Shown: piece by piece, positions 46,376 to 54,567 of the stretch
Numbering within the stretch: the stretch's first letter is position 1
Layout of the letters: every line of letters begins with the position of its first letter
Source of the DNA: Paenibacillus dendritiformis
GTDB taxonomy: Bacteria; Bacillota; Bacilli; Paenibacillales; Paenibacillaceae
Direction: 5' to 3'
Assembly: GCF_021654795.1 (NCBI RefSeq)
Contig: NZ_AP025344.1
Coordinates: 868,001-932,000 of the forward strand
Length of the DNA stretch: 64,000 nt
Program-made: the position numbers and the translations under genes
Notes under the pieces: generated by a model
The model's database searches: none
What the model saw: the letters and a program-made list of their open reading frames with translations, nothing else
What the model was told of the DNA's origin: nothing

Positions 46376-46474
46376 AGTGATAAATATTTGTGAAACCTCA
46401 GAGCGCAAAATTACACTTCACTTACAGATTATTGGAATCGTAGGTAAAGTGTAACCTAACAAAATTTATTAAAG

Positions 46475-46520
46475 CAGGTCTTAATTGAGATAAATTCTCT
46501 GTTGAGACCTGTTATTTTTT
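46475..46520 (+). terminator. Rho-independent terminator
   Basis: Stem CAGGTCTTA/TGAGACCTG (one G-U pair) with a loop holding a small inner hairpin, followed by TTATTTTTT. It closes the second cassette. Confidence 0.7.
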
Positions 46521-46667
46521 GCCCCTCAGGACAAGTGGGTAAGTGTTTAAATTCCTATCCTCTATTAAATTTTTCAAAGAAAGAAAAATGAATTGTGTGT
46601 AGAAAAAATAAAATTAGATACGTAGTAGGTGAACCCAATATTTGGCCCAAATGGGCAAATAAACCTT

Positions 46668-46950
46668 TCGCCCATACCATCGCCATCGAAGCCATCCGAA
46701 CCGCTTCCGCTACGCGGGCGAGCAGTTCGACCCCGTCACGCAGCAATATTACCTGCGCGCGCGGTTCTACAACCCGGTCATTGCCCGGTTCACCCAAGAG
46801 GACGAGTACCGCGGCGACGGCTTGAACCTGTACGCGTACGTGGGCAACAACCCGATAAACTATGTGGACCCGAGCGGGTATAGCAGCCAGAATGTTGGTT
46901 GCGGTGGTGGCGGTAAGAAGGAAGGGCCTTATGAAGGGACGAAAAATCCG
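46668..46950 (+). repeat. Rhs core-end repeat, copy 3
   Basis: Repeats the core end from the HTLSATEG region (degenerate at its left edge, one C missing) through DPSGYSS and KKEGPYEGTKNP. As in copy 2 there is no upstream shell. Confidence 0.9.
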
Positions 46951-47455
46951 GACCACACAATAAGGGTTTATAGAGAAATTGAATTAGAGATATTAAATAA
47001 GGAATATGAAATAGTAACGAGAAAAGGGACGTTTACGACTAAAATTGTTGCTGATGAAAGTCTTATAATAGATATGCCTTTCATAGGAAAAGGAAAATCA
47101 AAAGCAAATTCCGAGGGGGGGTGAAGGGATAATGATCACTATTTTACAGAGTTTTACAAAAAAACACCCTGAATACTTTAGCGAAAAAAATATAATCAAT
47201 TTACAGAATGGTTGGTCTATTACCAATGATCCTACGTTTAGAAAATACTATCCTCAATATATAGTGGGGTTACGCGGAAAACCATTACTCCATCACCATG
47301 TTGGGGGTGGTGGTCAGGCCATAGCTATCCCTGCGCCACTTTACCCTGGGAATGGAGGGATACACAATAATGAGAAGCAAATAGGTGTATGGGGAAAAGA
47401 CCAAGTTTTTGCAGATAGACTTCAAGTATTTATTGACAATTTAAGAGGTGATTAG
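46668..47455 (+). pseudogene. Orphan Rhs C-terminal cassette with HNH-like tail, broken at a G7 run
   Basis: The Rhs core end continues into an AT-rich tail (PDHTIRVYREIELEILNKEY and on) that stops at 47122-47124, right after seven Gs (47115-47121). With six Gs the frame would continue without break into the next open frame, MITILQSFTKKHPEYF, which carries LRGKPLLHHHVGGGGQAIAI and NGGIHNNEKQIGVWG, a His-rich pattern like HNH/Endo VII (LHH-type) nucleases. It ends at 47455. The tail is therefore complete except for one base. No start codon belongs to the cassette itself, so it is a silent cassette. The nuclease family is tentative. Confidence 0.7.
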
Positions 47456-47456
47456 A

Positions 47457-47996
47457 GTGAGTGTCAAAGAAGAATTAGCACATTATTTTGATGAATTGCT
47501 GAGTTACTGGAATAATACTTTCGGAACTTTACCAAAGACTCCCTTTGATGAAGAGGCTAATCCCTTATTATATCAGGGTGAACCGGATGAAGATGAATAT
47601 GTCTCTTGGAAGCCGATAGAAAAAGAAATGCAGGAAGATTTTGAAGCGATTGAGGCGAATATTGATTTACATTTACATTCATCTATAAAGGAGTATTTTA
47701 ATTCCTTTTGGTTTTTAAACCTTCAGGGTTTTTATAATTCAAAGTTAATTATTCTAGAACCTGTTGAACCAGGAATGGATATTAATAATTTTTTTGTTAA
47801 TCAAAAAAAATACGAAGAACATCAAGGAAAAGTATTAAAAAATATTCAACTTGGTTACATATCACCTGAGAATATGGCATTGATGGTCAATAACGAAACG
47901 GGAGAAATTCTACAAGAAGATTTTGAAACAGGGCATAGTACTGTGATTGCCAAATCTTTAGAAGAACTTATTAAAGGCTTGCGAGTCTCAAGATAA
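47457..47996 (+). CDS. Syd/SUKH-family immunity protein
   Basis: 179 residues with clear Syd-family motifs: LLYQGEPDEDEYVSWKPIEK, DFEAIEANIDLHLHSSIKEYFNSFWF and NNETGEILQEDFETGHSTVIAKSLEELI. Syd belongs to the SUKH superfamily, whose members guard against toxin nucleases. The GTG at 47457 has AAGAGG at a normal distance; a GTG at 47448 would overlap the preceding toxin frame. The gene follows the third cassette directly and should be its immunity partner. Confidence 0.85.
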   Translation: MSVKEELAHYFDELLSYWNNTFGTLPKTPFDEEANPLLYQGEPDEDEYVSWKPIEKEMQEDFEAIEANIDLHLHSSIKEYFNSFWFLNLQGFYNSKLIILEPVEPGMDINNFFVNQKKYEEHQGKVLKNIQLGYISPENMALMVNNETGEILQEDFETGHSTVIAKSLEELIKGLRVSR

Positions 47997-48042
47997 AATT
48001 GATTGATAATTTATAAATCATAACTATAACAAAATTTGTAAG

Positions 48043-48447
48043 GTGTTTAAGTTTATTTTGTCTATCACTGGAAAAGACATAACTATCACTATTAATGACA
48101 TTCAAAAATCAGTGTCAGTAAACCTCGCAAGTGATAAAGGTATAGAAACTCTGAGAGCACAACTTCTTCATCATGGTTTTGAAGAGTGGATGGAAGAGCA
48201 AGAAATATTAGACCTTGATTGGCCCCGTGCCTTTCAAGGTTTCTTGTGCTGCAGCGTACCTTTTTAGGGACAGCTTACGCCCTTGGACAAGGAAAGGTTT
48301 ATTATCATGCAGTGGAACAAAACTAATATGGAAAATGGAATTGCATCCTGGGTTGAAGACAGATACGAATCCAGTGATTGGTATAATCTGATTGATTTTG
48401 AACGAAAAGTGAACGAGAATAATAAAAAAATGATTGTTTTTGATTGA
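48043..48447 (+). pseudogene. Small open frame split by an in-frame TAG
   Basis: A GTG-started frame (FKFILSITGKDITITINDIQ onward) stops at TAG 48265. The same frame then continues with GQLTPLDKERFIIMQWNKTN up to TGA 48445. I recognise no family. It may be a broken immunity or accessory gene at the end of the Rhs locus. It fills most of the gap 47997-48503, together with the fru promoter. Confidence 0.35.
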
Positions 48448-48466
48448 ATGTGATTGATTTTTGTTG
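48431..48466 (+). promoter_or_regulatory. 10-bp phased TGATTG repeats, likely FruR operator
   Basis: TGATTG occurs at 48431, 48441 and 48451, with TTGTTG at 48461: exactly one helical turn apart. The repeats cover the -35 region of the fru promoter. DeoR-type sugar regulators bind direct repeats of this kind, so this is probably the site of the regulator encoded next. Confidence 0.65.
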
Positions 48467-48482
48467 GCGGTTTCAATACAAT
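48454..48482 (+). promoter_or_regulatory. SigA-type promoter of the fru operon
   Basis: TTGATT (48454-48459), 17 bases, TACAAT (48477-48482). It lies 21 bases before the regulator gene and overlaps the phased repeats. Confidence 0.7.
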
Positions 48483-48503
48483 AGCGTTGAAGGAGATGAT
48501 AAG

Positions 48504-49256
48504 ATGTTAACCCCGGAACGACATCGAATTATTTTGGAACTGCTCAAGGACAAGGGAGTCGTCAAGATTCAAGAGCTCGTTCATGAGACCGCTTCCTCCG
48601 AAGCAACGATTCGGCGAGATCTGAGCCATCTGGAAAGCGAGAATCTGCTGAAGCGGGTTCACGGCGGTGCGGCCCTGCTCCAGGGGAAAGGGATGGAATC
48701 TTCTTTAAGTGAAAAATCCACCAAGCAGTTACGTGAAAAGAAACAAATCGCTGAGCTTGCCGTGTCTCTTATTCAAGACGGGGATTGCATTTATCTCGAT
48801 GCCGGGAGCACCACCTACGAGATGATTCCTTTGCTTGTTGATAAAAGGGTGACCGTCGTAACCAATGGACTTATGCATCTTGAATCTCTTTATGAATATG
48901 ACATTCAGGCTTATGTTGTTGGGGGAAAGATAAAGGGGCTCACCAAAGCGTTAATTGGCAGTCAAGCAGTACGCGGCTTGCAGGATTATAGATTTGACAA
49001 ATGCTTTCTTGGCACCAATGGCATTCATGAGGAGCTTGGCTATACGACGCCAGATCCCGAAGAGGCCAACATCAAGAAGATGGCGCTCCATTTATCCGAG
49101 AAGAGCTACGTCGTTGCCGACAGAAGCAAGTGGAACAAGGTCTGCTTTGTACAGTTCGCCGCTATCGATGAGGCAGCGCTCGTTATTGATCAGTTGGAAC
49201 CGGAAGAAGAGAGCTCCATCAACAACAAGACGAAAGTAATAAAGGTTGTGAAATAA
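48504..49256 (+). CDS. fruR: DeoR-family fructose operon repressor
   Basis: 250 residues. The N-terminal DeoR helix-turn-helix reads PERHRIILELLKDKGVVKIQ, then SSEATIRRDLSHLESENLLKRVHGGA. The C-terminal sugar-phosphate sensor has DGDCIYLDAGSTTYEM, VVTNGLMHLESL and the KCFLGTNGIHEELGYTTPD motif. It should repress the operon and be released by fructose-1-phosphate, as in other FruR proteins of this type. AAGGAGATG precedes the ATG. It opens an operon with fruK and fruA, with no gap before fruK. Confidence 0.93.
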   Translation: MLTPERHRIILELLKDKGVVKIQELVHETASSEATIRRDLSHLESENLLKRVHGGAALLQGKGMESSLSEKSTKQLREKKQIAELAVSLIQDGDCIYLDAGSTTYEMIPLLVDKRVTVVTNGLMHLESLYEYDIQAYVVGGKIKGLTKALIGSQAVRGLQDYRFDKCFLGTNGIHEELGYTTPDPEEANIKKMALHLSEKSYVVADRSKWNKVCFVQFAAIDEAALVIDQLEPEEESSINNKTKVIKVVK

Positions 49257-50183
49257 ATGATTTATACAATGACGCTCAATCCTTCGATTGATTACTACGT
49301 GTACGTGGACCAATTCCAGGTTGGCGGGTTGAATCGAATGACGAAAGACCAGAAATATCCGGGCGGCAAGGGCATTAATGTCTCGCGGGTATTATCCCGG
49401 ATCGGCGTACCCACGAAAGCCCTTGGGTTTGTCGGAGGCTTTACGGGTCAGTACATTCAAGACCGTTTGAATAACGAAGGCATCGAGACCGATTTTGTGA
49501 AGGTCGAAGGAGATACCCGGATCAACATCAAGCTCAAGACCGGGGAAGAGACCGAGATCAATGGCGCAGGTCCTGCCATCCCGGAAGATAAGGTCCATGA
49601 ACTGCTTGCCAAGATTGAGGGGATGAGCAACGGCGACACGCTGGTCCTTGCAGGCAGCATTCCTTCAAGCTTGGACGCAGGGTTATACCGCGATATCATG
49701 AGGCGCTGCATGGATAAGGGCATTCGAGCCGTTGTCGATACAAGCGGCCAGGCTATGCTTGAGCTGCTGCCCTACCGTCCGTTTCTCGCAAAGCCCAATC
49801 AGCAGGAGCTGGGAGAATTCTTCCATGTGAACATTGAATCCTTAGAGGATGTCTTGCGCTATGGCCGCCAATTGGTTGAGCGGGGCGCACAGCATGTCAT
49901 TGTCTCCATGGCTGGTGACGGCGCAGTGCTTATAACCACAGAAGCAGCCTACGTGGCGAATGTGCCGCAGGGCAAGGTGATCAACTCGGTAGGTGCAGGA
50001 GACTCGCTCGTTGCAGGCTTTATCGGATGTTATGCCGTAACCGGCTCCATTCAGGAGGCTTTCGCCTATGGCGTGGCAACCGGGAGTGCAACGGCATTTT
50101 CAAGTGACTTGTGCCAGAAGGAATATATTGAAGAACTGCTTCCGCAAATTAAACTGACTCAAGTGGGGGAGAGTGCATCATGA
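49257..50183 (+). CDS. fruK: 1-phosphofructokinase
   Basis: 308 residues of the PfkB family. PGGKGINVSRVLSRIG (substrate-binding PfkB signature 1) lies near residue 38 and VNSVGAGDSLVAGFIG (signature 2, catalytic Asp in GAGD) near 249. It phosphorylates fructose-1-phosphate, the product of FruA, to fructose-1,6-bisphosphate. The start codon abuts the fruR stop, and the end overlaps fruA by four bases. Confidence 0.96.
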   Translation: MIYTMTLNPSIDYYVYVDQFQVGGLNRMTKDQKYPGGKGINVSRVLSRIGVPTKALGFVGGFTGQYIQDRLNNEGIETDFVKVEGDTRINIKLKTGEETEINGAGPAIPEDKVHELLAKIEGMSNGDTLVLAGSIPSSLDAGLYRDIMRRCMDKGIRAVVDTSGQAMLELLPYRPFLAKPNQQELGEFFHVNIESLEDVLRYGRQLVERGAQHVIVSMAGDGAVLITTEAAYVANVPQGKVINSVGAGDSLVAGFIGCYAVTGSIQEAFAYGVATGSATAFSSDLCQKEYIEELLPQIKLTQVGESAS

Positions 50184-52135
50184 GAATTACAGATCTGCTC
50201 AAGCAGGACACGGTCATCCTCGATCTTCATTCGACGGGGAAAGAAGCGGTTATTGATGAGCTGATAGCTAAGTTAGACGAAGCGGGACGCTTAAGCGATC
50301 CTAAGACCTTTCGAGAAGCGATTATGCTTCGTGAAAGCCATAGTACAACAGGGCTTGGGGACGGAGTGGCCATCCCTCATGCGAAGACGGCTGCGGTTAA
50401 GGTGCCTGCGATATGCTTTGGGCGATCCGTCGAAGGCGTGGATTTTGAGTCGCTGGATGAGCAGCCGGCGCATTTGTTCTTCATGATCGCTGCGACGGAT
50501 GATGCGCATGATACCCATGTCGAGACCCTGTCAAGATTGTTTACCCTGCTGGATGAGAAGATGCGTGAGGCCATGTTGAAGGCGGATTCGGTGGAGCAAT
50601 TGCTAAGCATCGTGGACGAGCGTGAAAATGAAGTGCTGGCAGAGCAAGCGGCGGAAGCGGCCGAAGCGGAAGAGAAGGCGCAAGCCGAGAAGCGAGGAGG
50701 GGATCAAACCAAGGATCAAGCCAAGGCTCAAGCGTCGAGTGAGGCTTCCCCTGGGAATGCTCGGCCGGCATCTGAACAGGATCGTCCATACCTTGTTGCT
50801 GTAACTGCCTGTCCGACAGGCATCGCTCATACCTATATGGCTGCGGATGCGTTAAAGCAGAAGGCGAAGGATATGGGCATCGATATTAAGGTCGAGACCA
50901 ACGGTTCGACAGGTGTTAAAAACGGACTGACCGCAGATGACATTGCCCGGGCTACGGCGGTTATCGTGGCCGCGGATAAGCAGGTCGAGATGAATCGTTT
51001 TGCCGGCAAACCTGTGATCCAGGTTCCTGTGGCAGATGGAATTCGCAAGACCGAGCAGCTCATTGAACGGGCGATCAAGCAAGACGCCACTGTTTACCGC
51101 GCTGCCGGCGGGAAGACGGAGCAGCAAGAGAGCAGCGGCGGCAAGCGCGGCATATACAAGCACCTGATGAACGGGGTAAGCAACATGCTTCCATTTGTTG
51201 TCGGGGGCGGTATCTTGATAGCATTGTCATTCCTTATTGGAGGAATCAACGCCGAGGGTGAGATCGCAGAGCTTCTATTCATGATCGGTAAAGCCGCCTT
51301 TATGTTTATGGTGCCGATTCTGGCCGGCTTTATTGCAAGCAGTATCGGAGATCGCCCCGCGTTTCTGCCTGGCATCGTGGGCGGTTATCTTGCGGCTGAA
51401 GCCGGTGCCGGCTTCCTAGGCGGACTTGTAGCGGGATTTTTGGCCGGTTATGTTGTTGTTCTGTTGAAGCGTCTGCTTAAGAACCTGCCGCAAGCCTTGG
51501 AAGGAATTAAGCCCGTTCTGCTGTTCCCGCTGTTAGCCTTGCTCATCGTGGGCATCTTGATGGTTACGGTCGTGAATCCGCCGGTAGCGGTTTTGAACGG
51601 CATGATGACGGACTGGCTGAACAGCTTAAGTGGAGCAAATGCGATTCTGCTCGGTCTAATCCTGGGCGGTATGATGGCTGTCGACATGGGCGGCCCGATT
51701 AACAAAGTAGCCTTTACGTTCGGGATTGCGGCGATTGAAGCAGGCAACCTCGGTCCCCATGCTGCGGTCATGGCAGGCGGTATGGTTCCGCCGCTAGCGA
51801 TCGCACTGGCGACAACGTTCTTCAAGAACAAGTTCACCGAGAGCGAGCGAAAATCCGGCGTGACCAACTATGTCATGGGTTTGTCGTTCATTACGGAAGG
51901 AGCGATTCCATTTGCCGCCGCTGATCCGCTCCGTGTACTGACGAGCTGTATTCTTGGATCCGCGATTGCGGGCGGTCTTGCGATGGCCTTTGGCATTACG
52001 CTCCCTGCTTCACACGGGGGAATCTTCGTTATCGCTTTAGTCAATAAGCCATTCCTGTATCTTCTTGCGATATTGTTCGGTTCGATCGTATCTGCCCTTA
52101 CGCTTGGGGTATGGAAGAAGAAAGCAACCGTATAA
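50180..52135 (+). CDS. fruA: PTS fructose transporter, fused EIIABC
   Basis: 651 residues. EIIA (1-145) has its phospho-His in TTGLGDGVAIPHAKT. A low-complexity Ala/Glu/Lys linker (about 150-195) follows. EIIB (about 200-300) has its phospho-Cys in VAVTACPTGIAHTYMAADAL. EIIC (about 320-650) has about nine membrane helices with GGAMAVDMGGPINKVA-like and SFITEGAIPFAAADPLR motifs. It imports fructose and phosphorylates it at C1. Order A-B-C is as in Bacillus FruA. A terminator follows. Confidence 0.96.
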   Translation: MRITDLLKQDTVILDLHSTGKEAVIDELIAKLDEAGRLSDPKTFREAIMLRESHSTTGLGDGVAIPHAKTAAVKVPAICFGRSVEGVDFESLDEQPAHLFFMIAATDDAHDTHVETLSRLFTLLDEKMREAMLKADSVEQLLSIVDERENEVLAEQAAEAAEAEEKAQAEKRGGDQTKDQAKAQASSEASPGNARPASEQDRPYLVAVTACPTGIAHTYMAADALKQKAKDMGIDIKVETNGSTGVKNGLTADDIARATAVIVAADKQVEMNRFAGKPVIQVPVADGIRKTEQLIERAIKQDATVYRAAGGKTEQQESSGGKRGIYKHLMNGVSNMLPFVVGGGILIALSFLIGGINAEGEIAELLFMIGKAAFMFMVPILAGFIASSIGDRPAFLPGIVGGYLAAEAGAGFLGGLVAGFLAGYVVVLLKRLLKNLPQALEGIKPVLLFPLLALLIVGILMVTVVNPPVAVLNGMMTDWLNSLSGANAILLGLILGGMMAVDMGGPINKVAFTFGIAAIEAGNLGPHAAVMAGGMVPPLAIALATTFFKNKFTESERKSGVTNYVMGLSFITEGAIPFAAADPLRVLTSCILGSAIAGGLAMAFGITLPASHGGIFVIALVNKPFLYLLAILFGSIVSALTLGVWKKKATV

Positions 52136-52153
52136 TTTTGTTCCGACTATAAC

Positions 52154-52194
52154 GGCCGTTCCAAGCAGAGTGAACTCTCGGAACGGTCTTTTTC
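52154..52194 (+). terminator. Terminator of the fru operon
   Basis: Stem GGCCGTTCC/GGAACGGTC (one G-U pair), followed by TTTTT. Confidence 0.85.
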
Positions 52195-52209
52195 TAATAT
52201 TGTGTGTCC

Positions 52210-53097
52210 TTATTTTCTCAGTCGAAATTCCTTTATTTTATCTTCGACAAAATGCTTCAAGTTAAGTTGTTTTTTGAGCTTGAACAGCATGATGGCTTGT
52301 TCGAAGTCTTCCAGCGCCAATTTGTGGTTATCCAAAAAATAGTAGTTTAACCCTTTTTCATAATATAACTCTCCAAAGAGATAGAGAGAGTTGTATTTCA
52401 AACATTGTTCGATCCCTTTATTGCAATATTGTATACAGGTGTGGTAGTCATGATTTCTTGATAACGAACGTGCAAGCGCATAAATGTTTTTGATAGGCAA
52501 TGTCCTGTCTTCGATATAATAATGCCGATGGATATGGCGGTACGTCCAATGCAAAATGCGCAGAGCCTTTCGGTTTTGGCTGGATTCAGACAACAAGATG
52601 CCCATGCTGTTAATAATCATCAATTCCTGTTCCGAACAAAACTTTAAACATTTGCAAGTTTTTCTTAACGCCGTTTTCAGCATCATTAAGCTGGAAGGAA
52701 CGTCCTTATAGGAGTAGTAAAGGGATATGGCTTTTGCCCAGAGGAGGAACTGCTGATCTTCGGGTGCTTCAAAAAGATGGCTTTCTTCTTCCAGTATCTT
52801 TAACACTTGTCCGAAATCATTTTCTTGAATAAAGGAGTGGACAATAAATTTAATATTATTTTTGTAGTTGCTATTGGAATCGTTTTGGATATCAAATAAA
52901 TATTTGACATTCACTCTTAATTTTTTGGACAGTAAGTATAATATAAAGCCAGATGGAATCTCTCGCCCATTTTCTATGTTGCTGATATGAGGTTGCGTAC
53001 AAATCCCCTTCGCCAGAGCCTGCTGGCTCAATCCTTGTTTCAAACGCAAGTCCTTAATAATTTTCCCAATTTCAATGGCATTTAACGTATAAACCAT
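52210..53097 (-). CDS. RRNPP-type peptide-responsive regulator (HTH + TPR)
   Basis: 295 residues. The N-terminal XRE helix-turn-helix reads IGKIIKDLRLKQGLSQQALA, then ICTQPHISNIENGREIPS. About 75-290 is a chain of helical hairpins of TPR type (VLKILEEESHLFEAPEDQQF, ALRILHWTYRHIH, YHTCIQYCNKGIEQCLKYNS, KLALEDFEQAIMLFKLKKQL). This is the architecture of PlcR, NprR, AimR and the AloR receptors of Paenibacillus, which bind short imported peptides. AAAGGGGG precedes the ATG. A divergent 46-residue secreted-peptide gene starts 300 bases away and is its likely ligand precursor. Confidence 0.85.
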   Translation of the reverse strand: MVYTLNAIEIGKIIKDLRLKQGLSQQALAKGICTQPHISNIENGREIPSGFILYLLSKKLRVNVKYLFDIQNDSNSNYKNNIKFIVHSFIQENDFGQVLKILEEESHLFEAPEDQQFLLWAKAISLYYSYKDVPSSLMMLKTALRKTCKCLKFCSEQELMIINSMGILLSESSQNRKALRILHWTYRHIHRHYYIEDRTLPIKNIYALARSLSRNHDYHTCIQYCNKGIEQCLKYNSLYLFGELYYEKGLNYYFLDNHKLALEDFEQAIMLFKLKKQLNLKHFVEDKIKEFRLRK

Positions 53098-53316
53098 ATC
53101 GTTCCCCCTTTACACAATTTTACACTTATTTCTCTGATGCTAGAGTTAATATGCTTGTCCTGGTCGGGAATTTCAATTCCTCCTTTTTGTATTTTTCGGA
53201 ATAATCCAATTGCATTTTAATGGCTTTTCGGTAATGTTTTTTTCACTTTTCAGCTGATTTGGCCCGGATTCCGGATGGTTTCACAGGATTGGAACACAAT
53301 ATAACTATTCTTATTT

Positions 53317-53332
53317 TTCGATCGAATTCGAA
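53317..53332. promoter_or_regulatory. Overlapping palindromes in the divergent promoter region
   Basis: TTCGATCGAA (53317-53326) and TCGAATTCGA (53322-53331) are perfect palindromes sharing bases. They lie at the expected transcription start of the peptide gene, downstream of a weak TTGGAA-17-TATTTT promoter. They are candidate sites for the adjacent peptide-responsive regulator. Nothing else is evident in the intergenic stretch 53098-53396. Confidence 0.4.
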
Positions 53333-53396
53333 CCATGTTATCGTTTAATTAAGTCAGTGAACATCAACTAGACTAGGTAAGGAAGGGGAAAAAGAA

Positions 53397-53537
53397 ATGA
53401 AGAAGATCGCGAGCGCACTTTTGATTTTTGCCTTATTTTTTGGTTATCAGCAAGCAGCTTCGCCCAACACCGATTCACCGCCAACGGCCGTAAAATTGGA
53501 ACTGCGGAATGACCATCATCTGATTGGAGGGCATTAG
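53397..53537 (+). CDS. Secreted signalling-peptide precursor (46 residues)
   Basis: GGAAGGGG lies about eight bases before the ATG. The product starts MKKIASALLIFALFFGYQQA, a complete secretion signal, with likely cleavage near AASP. A short acidic/Pro spacer follows, and the end is RNDHHLIGGH. Size, signal, and small C-terminal peptide match PapR, Phr and AloP precursors. The gene is divergent from an RRNPP receptor and has its own terminator. The mature signal is probably the last five to eight residues. It might instead serve the ComP-like kinase downstream. Confidence 0.75.
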   Translation: MKKIASALLIFALFFGYQQAASPNTDSPPTAVKLELRNDHHLIGGH

Positions 53538-53548
53538 GCAGAGGTCCA

Positions 53549-53584
53549 CCTCTCTCACGAATAAAGTGAGGGGGGATTTTTTAT
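53549..53584 (+). terminator. Terminator of the peptide gene
   Basis: Stem CCTCTCTCAC with GTGAGGGGGG (G-U pairs allowed), loop GAATAAA, followed by ATTTTTTA. It makes the peptide gene monocistronic. Confidence 0.8.
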
Positions 53585-53601
53585 GTTATCAGCCCAACCA
53601 A

Positions 53602-53661
53602 TTTTGCGGGATCGCGCAAAAATTTTGCGTGACAGGCCTCCGTATCCGGTACCGGAATACG
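53602..53661. promoter_or_regulatory. Alternating inverted-repeat arms upstream of the CPBP/kinase operon
   Basis: TTTTGCG (53602), CGCAAAA (53615) and TTTTGCG (53623) alternate, giving one inverted repeat with a six-base spacer and one with a single central base. A near-palindrome CGTATCCGG-TA-CCGGAATACG spans 53641-53661. These are candidate operator sites, for instance for the ComA-like regulator of the same operon. Confidence 0.45.
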
Positions 53662-53684
53662 GATACCCGAATCAGCTCTCTGTG

Positions 53685-53723
53685 TTACGCTCCTTCTGTA
53701 ATTAACCGACCAAAGGAGCGTAA
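53685..53723 (+). promoter_or_regulatory. Perfect inverted repeat containing the ribosome-binding site
   Basis: TTACGCTCCTT (53685-53695) and AAGGAGCGTAA (53713-53723) are perfectly complementary across a 17-base spacer. The right arm contains the Shine-Dalgarno AAGGAG and the first base of the ATG. As RNA it would hide the ribosome site; as DNA it could be an operator. Confidence 0.6.
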
Positions 53724-54532
53724 TGGTTATGACGAATCAATGGACCCGCAAGCTTGCCGCTTTTTTTGTACAATCTGATCCCGAATATGATAGCTTTGTT
53801 CGCAAGCATGAAGCGAAGAGCGGAAAGCAAATTTTATTCTACCTGTCCTTTGCGGTCTTTCCGGGAGTGCTGGCCTATTTATTGATTTATCCGCTGCGCC
53901 CCCTGCTTATGGCTGTGACGGGATTATCCAGTCATTATATGCAGTTTTTTGTCCTGGCGGTCATGGCCAGCGGATGGCATTTCCTTTTTCCGTTGTTCAT
54001 GCTACGATTTTCAGATAAGCTGACCTGGAAGGAAACTCTTTGTTATCTGGGGTTCAGAAAGGAGTCTTTCAAAGGACTGCTGCTGGTCCTGCCGCTAATA
54101 ACCCTGCTGTTCACTGTCTTATCCCTGCCTTACATGAAGTGGGTATTCCCGTCTTTATCCTCATTCCTGAACTCGATTCCGGCGCTTCATATGGGAGAGT
54201 GGCATATTTTCAACCAAGGATACTATGATTTTCCCTGGCCTTTGCTGCTGATTGGAATCATCGGGAACTTCATCGGAGAAGAAGTCTATTTCCGCGGTTA
54301 TTTACTGAAGAAAATAGGCAGGCTGCGCTTTGACTGGCTGATCCTCAGCATTTTGTTCCAGTTCTATCATATGTGGCAAGCGCCGATGAACTGGGCTTTT
54401 ATTCCGCTGGCGGTTATCATTCCTTGTGAAATCCTGGTCAAGCTGCGCAAAAACATATATGGAGCAATTCTGTTTCACATCTTTATAAATACGATATGGG
54501 GGGCTATTACCCTTTATCTGGTCGGGGTGTAA
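53723..54532 (+). CDS. CPBP-family intramembrane protease
   Basis: 269 residues, seven to eight hydrophobic helices. The CPBP (Abi) motifs are present in order: EEVYFRGYLLKKI (Glu-Glu and Arg), FQFYHMWQAPMNW (F-x-x-x-H) and a final LFHIFINTIW (His, Asn). Family members are metal-dependent membrane proteases related to Rce1, and several process or protect against peptides. Here it heads an operon with a ComP-like kinase and a ComA-like regulator, so processing of a peptide signal is a reasonable guess. Its ribosome site lies in an inverted repeat. ATG 53729 is an alternative start. Confidence 0.85.
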   Translation: MVMTNQWTRKLAAFFVQSDPEYDSFVRKHEAKSGKQILFYLSFAVFPGVLAYLLIYPLRPLLMAVTGLSSHYMQFFVLAVMASGWHFLFPLFMLRFSDKLTWKETLCYLGFRKESFKGLLLVLPLITLLFTVLSLPYMKWVFPSLSSFLNSIPALHMGEWHIFNQGYYDFPWPLLLIGIIGNFIGEEVYFRGYLLKKIGRLRFDWLILSILFQFYHMWQAPMNWAFIPLAVIIPCEILVKLRKNIYGAILFHIFINTIWGAITLYLVGV

Positions 54533-54567
54533 TTCATCCTCATTGACATCATAGGGGAGGATAACGG

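Noticed and set aside
53524..53778. 84-codon plus-strand frame after the peptide gene
   Set aside because: It runs through a terminator and the regulatory repeats and lacks a ribosome site.
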